Assembly (NCBI GenBank): GCA_002774415.1
Contig: PEYL01000006.1
Coordinates: 1 to 6,321, forward strand
Reading direction: 5' to 3'
Length of the DNA stretch: 6,321 bases
Origin: Candidatus Portnoybacteria bacterium CG08_land_8_20_14_0_20_40_83
GTDB taxonomy: Bacteria; Patescibacteriota; Minisyncoccia; Portnoybacterales; GWB1-42-6
Numbering within the stretch: the first letter of the stretch is position 1; each line of letters begins with the position of its first letter. Made by a program: the position numbers and the translations under genes. The notes beneath the pieces were generated by a model. That model was not told where the DNA came from. It worked only from the letters and a program-made list of their open reading frames with translations, and did not search any database. Of the stretch, positions 1 to 4,876 are shown piece by piece.

Positions 1-928
1 TGACCATTTTTGATGCCTTTACCACTGAATTAAATATTTTTTCTGTTTCTGGTCCGATATCCAAAATCAATTCGCCCTCGCCCGTTCTGCCAACTGGATT
101 GATTTTAATTTCCGCCTGGCCGGTTTTGTCCTGGCTCGTCACTACATCAACCGGAATATGAAGTTTGGTATCAGTCAGTTGCAGTTTTTTTAATTCCGGA
201 ATTACTTCTTCCTCAATCAATGATTTGCCCACCGCAATTCCCTGCGCATGCAAAACGGTGTTGGCCAGCGCTCCGCCCAAAATGATGTGGTCAGCCCGTT
301 TTAAATATTCTTCTATCAGCTTCATCTTGGTTGAAATTTTCGCGCCGCCGATAACGACGGTCAAAGGCCGTTCCGGATTCAATAAAACCTTGGATAATAC
401 TTCAATTTCTTTTTGCAGCAGTAAACCCGCATAGGATGGTAAATATTTAGTTATATTAACAATTGAGGCATGAGCTCTGTGTGAAGCGCCAAAAGCATCA
501 TTTACATAAATCTCAGCCAAAGCAGCTAATTTCTTTGCAAATTCATCATCATTTGCTTCTTCCTCTGGATGAAAACGCAAATTTTCCAAAAGGAGAATCT
601 CGCCAGAATTTAATTGATTTACTAGATTTTCTACTTCCGCACCGACACAATCATCTGCTTTTTTTATCGGCAAACCAAGATATTCAGAAAGCCGCTTCTG
701 CACGGATTGAAGTCTCATTAATTCAATTATTTTACCTTCGGGTCTCGCAAAATGCGAAGACAAAATAATTTTTGCATTCTGTTCCAAAAGATATTTTATT
801 GTTGGCAAACTTGCCCGAATGCGAAAGTCATCCAAAATTTTGCCGTCTTTATCAATCGTAATATTAAAATCGTTTCTGACCAAAACTTTTTTGCCCGATA
901 AATTACCTGCTTCGCTGAGTATCCTCAT
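1..928 (-). CDS. pgk: Phosphoglycerate kinase, 3' end cut by window edge
   Basis: Cytosolic glycolytic enzyme that transfers the acyl phosphate of 1,3-bisphosphoglycerate to ADP, giving ATP and 3-phosphoglycerate. The 309 visible residues cover the N-terminal domain and most of the C-terminal nucleotide domain; about 80-100 residues are missing, including the expected WNGPxG loop. Visible signatures are VRNDFN (17-22), the substrate-site stretch DDFRIRASLPTI (33-44), SHFARP (58-63), a NLRFHPEEE segment, NDAFG followed by HRAHAS, the nucleotide-domain GGAKIS, and LDIGPET near the window edge. SHFARP has Ala where most PGKs have Gly (SHLGRP). The ATG at 926-928 overlaps the TGA of tpiA by four bases (ATGA) and has no Shine-Dalgarno of its own, so translation probably depends on ribosomes finishing tpiA. 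Identity is secure. Confidence 0.96.
   Translation of the reverse strand, partial: MRILSEAGNLSGKKVLVRNDFNITIDKDGKILDDFRIRASLPTIKYLLEQNAKIILSSHFARPEGKIIELMRLQSVQKRLSEYLGLPIKKADDCVGAEVENLVNQLNSGEILLLENLRFHPEEEANDDEFAKKLAALAEIYVNDAFGASHRAHASIVNITKYLPSYAGLLLQKEIEVLSKVLLNPERPLTVVIGGAKISTKMKLIEEYLKRADHIILGGALANTVLHAQGIAVGKSLIEEEVIPELKKLQLTDTKLHIPVDVVTSQDKTGQAEIKINPVGRTGEGELILDIGPETEKIFNSVVKASKMV
925..928 (-). promoter_or_regulatory. ATGA stop/start overlap coupling tpiA to pgk
   Basis: On the minus strand the pgk ATG (928-926) and the tpiA TGA (927-925) share bases. The preceding sequence has no recognisable Shine-Dalgarno. This arrangement is a well-known signature of termination-reinitiation, which would keep the two glycolytic enzymes in fixed ratio. 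Using TGA as a stop here also argues for the standard bacterial code. Confidence 0.8.
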
Positions 929-1677
929 GCTAGATTATTTAACGAATTGGCTATTTTTGAAAATTCCTGAGGGTCAAGGCTGGCTCCGCCAACCAAAACT
1001 CCCACCATTTGAGTCTGCTTAAGATAACCAGCTGCATTGCCAGAATCAACGCTGCCGCCATAAATAATTCTAATTTTTCCTCCCAAATACTTGCCGAAAA
1101 GTCCGGTTAAAATTTTTCTGATAAAAACAGCGGCGCTTAATGCGTCATCAGGCAAGCAGGGCTTGGCTTGAACGCCCGTACTAATTGCCCAAACCGGCTC
1201 ATAAGCAATGACTATTTTTTCAATCTGATTTTTTCCAATATCAGCCAAGCCTTGTTTAAGCTGATTTTCGACAATATCTGACATTTCTTCTCCTTCCCGC
1301 TCCCCAATGCAAAAAATCGGCGTCAAGTTTTCTTTCAGCGCCATTTTCAATTTTAGATTTACCGTCTCGTCTGTCTCGCCCAAAAATTGCCTGCGTTCGG
1401 AATGCCCCAAAATAACATATTCACAACCAAGGTTTTTTAACATCTTACCGGATATTTCGCCGGTGAAAGCGCCCTGGGGCTCCCAAAAAATGTCCTGCCC
1501 GCCAAGTTTTATGCTTTTTGGCGAACCAAATATTGGCAGAAAGGGATATGGCGGGCAAATTACTGTTTCAATGTTTTTTAATCTGCCGACATTAATCATT
1601 GCATCAAACAAAACTCGCGCTTCACGAGCAGTCTGAGGATTCATCTTCCAATTGGCGACTAAAATTTTTTTATCCAT
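925..1677 (-). CDS. tpiA: Triosephosphate isomerase
   Basis: Cytosolic TIM-barrel enzyme interconverting dihydroxyacetone phosphate and glyceraldehyde 3-phosphate. At 250 residues it has the normal family length. Visible catalytic and binding elements are NWKMN (9-13, with Asn9 and Lys11), the electrophile His92 in GHSERR, the catalytic base Glu160 in AYEPVWA, and the phosphate-binding YGGSV (206-210) and LVGGASL (228-234). Loop 6 reads AISTG where most TPIs have AIGTG, so the first loop glycine is Ser166; the rest of the active site is intact, so an active enzyme is expected. The ATG at 1677 matches the family N-terminus, but no Shine-Dalgarno precedes it, and its first bases lie in one arm of a long inverted repeat. 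The gene is coupled to pgk downstream. Confidence 0.97.
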   Translation of the reverse strand: MDKKILVANWKMNPQTAREARVLFDAMINVGRLKNIETVICPPYPFLPIFGSPKSIKLGGQDIFWEPQGAFTGEISGKMLKNLGCEYVILGHSERRQFLGETDETVNLKLKMALKENLTPIFCIGEREGEEMSDIVENQLKQGLADIGKNQIEKIVIAYEPVWAISTGVQAKPCLPDDALSAAVFIRKILTGLFGKYLGGKIRIIYGGSVDSGNAAGYLKQTQMVGVLVGGASLDPQEFSKIANSLNNLA

Positions 1678-1713
1678 ACCAGGTAGTAGAAACTCGACTT
1701 TTTGATGAGATTA

Positions 1714-1719
1714 ATTATA
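1714..1719 (-). promoter_or_regulatory. Candidate -10 element for tpiA-pgk
   Basis: A perfect TATAAT on the minus strand, 37 bases from the tpiA ATG. The nearest -35-like hexamer is TTGGCA at 1746-1741, but its 21-base spacing is too long for a standard sigma-70 promoter, and AT-rich gaps produce TATAAT by chance. If real, transcription would start near 1707 and the message would lack the upstream arm of the inverted repeat. Confidence 0.3.
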
Positions 1720-1772
1720 AAAAAAGTCTTTTTTCTTTTATGCCAAGGAGGTAATAATAGATTTTATGTTTT

Positions 1773-1789
1773 GTCCCGCTTCGCGGGAC
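1773..1789. repeat. GC-rich palindrome, stem GTCCCGC
   Basis: Seven-base perfect stem, GTCCCGC at 1773-1779 with GCGGGAC at 1783-1789, around a three-base loop TTC (GAA on the minus strand). The same stem with loop TAA occurs at 4570-4586. In the minus direction it is followed by AAAACATAAAAT, not a T run, so it is not a normal intrinsic terminator there. It is best read as one copy of a dispersed genomic palindrome. Confidence 0.75.
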
Positions 1790-1817
1790 GGTCGAATTTT
1801 CACTACCTGGCATATTC

Positions 1818-2453
1818 TTAATTTTTTAATTGGTTGCCGATTTTTTTGTTTAAAAAATGACTCCACAAAAACCAAGCCAACCCAGCCGCTAAAAAAATCA
1901 AAATGATATAATCAAATTTTCTAAAATACACCTCAATATTTTTCCAGTTTTCGCCAAGGAAAAACCCGATATAGGCCAAGGCAAAATTCCAGGGAACCGA
2001 TCCAAAAAAAGTATAAGCCAGAAATTTTGATAAGTCCATCTTGACGATGCCGGCAGGCAAAGAGATATACGTCCTGACAACAGGCAACATGCGGCCAAAA
2101 AAGACTGCCGAGAAGCCGTATTTTTTAAACCATTTATCTGATTTCCCCAGTTCTTCGGGGGTAAAGAAAAAGTAACGGCCGTATCTCAAAGCAAAGGAAC
2201 GACCTCCATAATAACCGACTACATAAAGAACCAGCGAGCCAAAAATATTGCCGACTGTTGCAAAAAAAGCCACTAACCATAAAGATAATTTGCCCGTTCC
2301 CGCCAAATATCCGGAAAACGGCATTATCACTTCCGAAGGGATAAGGATTCCGGCGCTCTCCAAAACCATTAAAAACGTTATACCCAGATAACCGGTGCTG
2401 GATATAATACTAATTATTAAAGATGCAAGCCATCCCAATACGTCCGAAATCAT
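1818..2453 (-). CDS. DedA-family (SNARE-associated/VTT) membrane protein
   Basis: A 211-residue inner-membrane protein of the DedA superfamily. Members of the family include transporters that return undecaprenyl phosphate across the membrane; others affect proton-motive force and membrane homeostasis. Family signatures are GYLGITFLMVLESAGILIPSE (21-41, with Glu32 and the PSE at 39-41), an amphipathic SGYLAG stretch (47-52), GNIFGSLVLYVVGYYGGR (68-85), KYGFSAVFFGRMLPVVRTY (111-129) with the conserved GRxLPxxR, and LPAGI (132-136). Hydrophobic segments lie near 10-31, 58-82, 113-137, 144-166 and 183-199. The charged C-terminal tail ends in KKIGNQLKN. The ATG has no Shine-Dalgarno, and the upstream sequence is an AT-rich repeat. 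The gene follows galT by 97 bases. Family call is firm; the exact substrate is not. Confidence 0.93.
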   Translation of the reverse strand: MISDVLGWLASLIISIISSTGYLGITFLMVLESAGILIPSEVIMPFSGYLAGTGKLSLWLVAFFATVGNIFGSLVLYVVGYYGGRSFALRYGRYFFFTPEELGKSDKWFKKYGFSAVFFGRMLPVVRTYISLPAGIVKMDLSKFLAYTFFGSVPWNFALAYIGFFLGENWKNIEVYFRKFDYIILIFLAAGLAWFLWSHFLNKKIGNQLKN

Positions 2454-2551
2454 TTAATGCAAAATGCAAATATCAAAGTGCAAAATGACAATGTAAAATG
2501 CAAAAAATTTTGAATTTTGATTTGTCATTTTGATTTTTGAATTTTGATTTT
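2454..2551. repeat. AT-rich repeat filling the galT-dedA gap
   Basis: The whole gap is made of variants of CAAAATG/CAAAATT on one side and their complements on the other. A perfect 11-base inverted pair, CAAAATGACAA (2481-2491) with TTGTCATTTTG (2522-2532), lies within a longer imperfect fold-back. It runs from right beside the galT stop to the dedA start codon, leaving no Shine-Dalgarno. The arms are too irregular for CRISPR and have no GC stem for a standard terminator. Whether it acts as a weak terminator, a leader or just expanded low-complexity DNA is unknown. Confidence 0.7.
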
Positions 2552-3562
2552 TTAATTTATCTGTCTTAGGTATTCCGCCGCTTTTTCCGGCTCAATGGTT
2601 GAAATCTGAATGCCCGTGCCCAGCTCAAATCCCGCCCAAACAGAAGTTTTTGGCAAAATTTCAAAATGCCAATGATAATGATCATAGCTTTTTCCGTCGC
2701 AAGGAGCCGTATGAATAAAAAAGTTATAAGCAGGGTCAACCAGGCCTTTGCAAATTTTATTCAAAGCGACTTGCAAGGCTTCGGCCAGCTTTATTTTTTC
2801 ATCCTCTTTAATCCGCTCAAAATAGGCTTTATGTTCTTTCGGATATATCCTTGTTTCAAACGCAACTTTTGAAGCAAAAGGCGTCAAGGCCACAAACTTG
2901 TCATTTTCATATATGATTCTGCTTTTTTCTTCCAAATCCCACTCAAGCATGGCACAATGAACGCAAGCGCCATGATTTTCAAAAAAAATACGCGAGCCGT
3001 CCAGGCTGCGCCGCAAATCCGGATCTGTCACTGGAATAGCAATAATTTGCGAATGGGGATGAGCAATTGAAGCACCGGCTTCTTTACCGTTATTATGGAA
3101 AATTGAAATATAGTTTATGTGTTTTTCATTCATCAGCTCAAGATACCTTTCCTGATAAGCATCTATGACATGCTTTACTTTTTCAGCCGTGAAATGCGCC
3201 ATATTCTGGCGATGATCGCGCGTCACCACCACTTCATGGAAACCAAGCCCATCCATTACTTGATACGGCCCGACTGCCCTTTCCTGAAGCTGGTTACCTT
3301 CCGAAAAAGCCGGATATTTATTTGGGAAAACCATTACCTCCCATTTTTTTTTATCATTTGGATACATATAAACCGGCGGCGCCTGATTTTCTATGTGGCA
3401 AAAAGGGCAATCTTTTTCTGAACCTTCTTCTTTCGCTCTTCCGTTGTTTTTGAAAGTTTCAGGCTTTCTCGCCCGGCCTGTTGCGATAACAACCCAATCT
3501 TTTGAAACTAAATCAAACCTCAGCTCCGAAGATGGCTTTTTATGGTTTTGGTTGTTTTCCAT
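2552..3562 (-). CDS. galT: Galactose-1-phosphate uridylyltransferase (GalT, HIT superfamily)
   Basis: Cytosolic nucleotidyltransferase exchanging UMP between UDP-glucose and galactose 1-phosphate in the Leloir pathway. The 336 residues match the family length, with two HIT-like halves. Visible features are the N-terminal LRFDLVSKDWVVIATGRARKP (14-34), zinc ligands Cys52 and Cys55 (CPFC), a likely zinc ligand His117 in TRDHRQN, HNNGKEAGAS (156-165), and the active-site HPHSQ (168-172) whose His170 should be the uridylylated nucleophile. A second CVHC pair lies at 200-203, and the C-terminal half has YDHYHWHFEI (293-302). Related enzymes such as ADP-glucose or Ap4A phosphorylases share this fold, so the sugar and nucleotide specificity is inferred. 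The ATG at 3562 lies 24 bases after the glycosyltransferase stop, without a clear Shine-Dalgarno, suggesting one operon. Confidence 0.9.
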   Translation of the reverse strand: MENNQNHKKPSSELRFDLVSKDWVVIATGRARKPETFKNNGRAKEEGSEKDCPFCHIENQAPPVYMYPNDKKKWEVMVFPNKYPAFSEGNQLQERAVGPYQVMDGLGFHEVVVTRDHRQNMAHFTAEKVKHVIDAYQERYLELMNEKHINYISIFHNNGKEAGASIAHPHSQIIAIPVTDPDLRRSLDGSRIFFENHGACVHCAMLEWDLEEKSRIIYENDKFVALTPFASKVAFETRIYPKEHKAYFERIKEDEKIKLAEALQVALNKICKGLVDPAYNFFIHTAPCDGKSYDHYHWHFEILPKTSVWAGFELGTGIQISTIEPEKAAEYLRQIN

Positions 3563-3586
3563 GCAATTATGTCAAAAATTGAAAAA

Positions 3587-4384
3587 TTAAACAATTTTTT
3601 TATTTGGATTTTGTTCGGCTTCCTGCCCGACAGAACCAATCGATTTTTTTGATTTTAAATGGTATTTGTCGCTTATTAAGTTTGCCTTTATCTGGAAAAG
3701 TTCAATAAAAGTTTTCAAATACCCTTTTAAATTGACCTTGCTGTCAGGATCGTTTATCCAATAAACGGGAATCAGAGCAATTTTAAAACCAAGCCGCTTG
3801 GCAACTGCCAAAGCTTCAATGTCAAAACCCCAACGGTCAATCAAGCTTCGCGAAAAAACTTCTTTGGCTGCCTTGGCTGAAAAAACCTTAAATCCGCATT
3901 GGGTATCCCAAATTCCCCAGACAGCCACAGCTTGGATTAAAATATTTCCCATATCTCCCAGCATACGCTTCAAAAATGGCTGAGACACGGCCTGCTTTGC
4001 CTCTTTATGGTCTCTTGAATCACGCGTGCCGATTACAACATCATATCCCTGTTTAAAATACGGCCACGCTTTTTCAATGTGGTCAATCGTTGTAGCATTG
4101 TCTGCGTCCATAAAAACTCTGAAATTTCCTTGCGCTTCCAACATTCCTTGCCGCACCACCCAGCCTTTGCCGTGATTTTCTTTATTGTCAATCAGCCGCA
4201 AATTGCGAACCATTTTTTGAAAATTGGCGACCACCTCCGCTGTTTTATCTTTTGAGCCGTCCGAAACAACCAAAATTTCATAATCATAATCCTGTTTTGT
4301 TAAATATTGATCAACTGCCAAAAGCGTCTTTGAAATTCTTTTTTCTTCATTATAGGCAGGAATAATCACTGAAAGATGAGGCAT
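3587..4384 (-). CDS. Alg5/DPG-synthase-like family 2 glycosyltransferase
   Basis: Probable membrane-associated enzyme moving a sugar from a nucleotide donor to a polyprenyl phosphate, like dolichyl-phosphate glucosyltransferase. In 265 residues it shows the GT-A fold: LSVIIPAYNEE (4-14), VVSDGSKDKT (39-48), GKGWVVRQGM (72-81), the metal-binding DxD in MDADNAT (92-98), IGTRDSRD (118-125), WDTQCGFKVF (159-168), and RWGFDIEALAVAKRLGFKI (184-202), a DPG-synthase-type signature. It lacks the N-terminal membrane anchor of eukaryotic Alg5 and has no clear transmembrane segment. The ATG at 4384 fits the family start; a TTG at 4408 would add eight residues from repeat-like sequence and is less likely. 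The last 20 or so residues are Lys/Ser/Gln/Asn-rich and low in complexity. The galT gene follows 24 bases later. The sugar is not predictable. Confidence 0.9.
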   Translation of the reverse strand: MPHLSVIIPAYNEEKRISKTLLAVDQYLTKQDYDYEILVVSDGSKDKTAEVVANFQKMVRNLRLIDNKENHGKGWVVRQGMLEAQGNFRVFMDADNATTIDHIEKAWPYFKQGYDVVIGTRDSRDHKEAKQAVSQPFLKRMLGDMGNILIQAVAVWGIWDTQCGFKVFSAKAAKEVFSRSLIDRWGFDIEALAVAKRLGFKIALIPVYWINDPDSKVNLKGYLKTFIELFQIKANLISDKYHLKSKKSIGSVGQEAEQNPNKKIV

Positions 4385-4413
4385 AAGCTTTAAAATTCCA
4401 AATTCCAAACCTA

Positions 4414-4428
4414 TCCGCCGCAGACGGA
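4414..4428. repeat. Small palindrome TCCGCCGCAGACGGA
   Basis: A six-base stem with a three-base loop in the leader of the glycosyltransferase gene. In minus-strand RNA it reads TCCGTC-TGC-GGCGGA and pairs fully with one U-G. It has no T run. Probably another dispersed palindrome type; function unknown. Confidence 0.5.
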
Positions 4429-4471
4429 CATTTTAAAAATTGGATGTTGGGATTTAATTAGGTTAATTTGC

Positions 4472-4629
4472 TACGCGTGATGTGAAATTCCTTGGCTTAA
4501 ATAAGGCGCTTATTGCCTGAGCGGAGGCCGTCAGGCCGAAGTCGAAGGATTATTTAGACCCTTCGACGCGTCCCGCTAAGCGGGACTTGCTCAGGGAATA
4601 AAATAGAGCTGAATTTCACATCACGCGTA
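4472..4629. repeat. 158-base nested inverted-repeat (REPIN-like) element
   Basis: Perfect 19-base outer arms: TACGCGTGATGTGAAATTC (4472-4490) and its complement (4611-4629). Inside them, TTATTGCCTGAGC (4510-4522) pairs with GCTCAGGGAATAA (4589-4601) at 12 of 13 positions, and GTCGAAGG (4541-4548) pairs perfectly with CCTTCGAC (4560-4567). The interior is thus two modules in opposite orientation, each bounded by CCTGAGC and GTCGAAGG blocks, with different inserts: GGAGGCCGTCAGGCC on the left and a GTCCCGC palindrome (4570-4586) on the right. This resembles two REP units paired as a REPIN, or a MITE. No transposase lies in the window and no target duplication is evident. Confidence 0.85.
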
Positions 4630-4642
4630 ATTTGCTATATTT

Positions 4643-4671
4643 AGCATACCATATTCCGTTTAATTTCCCAA
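4643..4671 (-). promoter_or_regulatory. Candidate sigma-70 promoter for the glycosyltransferase-galT block
   Basis: On the minus strand TTGGGA (4671-4666) and TATGCT (4648-4643) are separated by 17 bases, and a TG sits one base before the -10 as in extended -10 promoters. Each hexamer matches four of six consensus positions. Placed after the upstream terminator, it would start transcription near 4636, so the leader would include the whole 158-base inverted repeat. Plausible but unproven. Confidence 0.35.
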
Positions 4672-4695
4672 TAAAAAAATCCACAGGTAAATTCC

Positions 4696-4813
4696 CACAC
4701 CTAATCTGGATAAGGCCGAAGGCCCAGATGAAAATGGGAGGTGAAAAAAATTTTTTAGAAACTATTACCGTATGTCTGAAAAACCATTCTTTTAAAAATC
4801 TAGATTAGGTGTG
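4696..4813. repeat. 118-base inverted repeat with CACACCTAATCT ends
   Basis: Perfect 12-base arms CACACCTAATCT (4696-4707) and AGATTAGGTGTG (4802-4813); in plus-strand RNA the stem continues inward by a G-U and three more pairs. A smaller palindrome ATCTGG...CCAGAT (4704-4709 and 4724-4729), containing GGCC-GAA-GGCC, overlaps the left arm, so two folds compete. The interior is AT-rich with an A7T6 run (4744-4756) and holds no gene. The right arm directly abuts the terminator's T tract. Function unknown; a MITE-like insertion is one option. Confidence 0.75.
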
Positions 4814-4860
4814 AGGAAAAAGAAAAAGCCCGGCGGGAAATAAATTCCGCACGGGCTTTA
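4814..4860 (-). terminator. Intrinsic terminator after the DUF218-like gene
   Basis: Minus-strand hairpin with outer stem AAAGCCCG (4859-4852) / CGGGCTTT (4832-4825), inner stem GCGG / CCGC (4850-4847 with 4836-4833) and one bulged base. It is followed by TTCTTTTTCC, a T-rich release tract. It sits 17 bases past the stop of the broken gene and is the strongest terminator in the window. Confidence 0.85.
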
Positions 4861-4876
4861 TTTAAAAATCCTCCTC

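Larger units (their letters stand above)
1676..1813. repeat. 138-base inverted repeat filling the dedA-tpiA gap
   Basis: Arms of 23 bases at 1676-1698 and 1791-1813 are inverted copies with 19 of 23 positions identical, including an uninterrupted core CCAGGTAGT / ACTACCTGG. In minus-strand RNA, three of the four differences become G-U pairs (1678/1811, 1688/1801, 1693/1796) and one is a C-A mismatch (1689/1800). In plus-strand RNA only one of the four would wobble-pair. The element starts five bases after the dedA stop and ends in the tpiA start codon. The interior holds a GC-rich hairpin (1773-1789), an AT-rich stem (1696-1703 with 1721-1728) and a TATAAT. It could be a leader structure controlling tpiA or a decayed miniature mobile element; no target-site duplication is visible. 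Confidence 0.8.

Noticed and set aside
463..768. Open frame of 101 codons on the plus strand
   Set aside because: It lies wholly antisense to pgk, whose frame carries unmistakable family motifs; the plus-strand translation is His/Gln-rich and shows no domain.
1307..1636. Open frame of 109 codons on the plus strand
   Set aside because: Antisense to the conserved first half of tpiA and without protein-like features.
1676..1813. Target-site duplication around the dedA-tpiA inverted repeat
   Set aside because: The bases flanking the arms (TTATCC and ATTCTT) are not direct repeats, so recent transposition is not supported.
2454..2551. CRISPR array
   Set aside because: The units are short, irregular and without spacers of even length; it is low-complexity fold-back DNA.
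3119..3421. Open frame of 100 codons on the plus strand
   Set aside because: Antisense to galT across its active-site and zinc motifs; considered a shadow.
4385..4408. TTG start at 4408 for the glycosyltransferase
   Set aside because: The extra eight residues come from repeated AATTCCAAATTCC-type leader sequence, and the ATG at 4384 directly precedes the family N-terminus.
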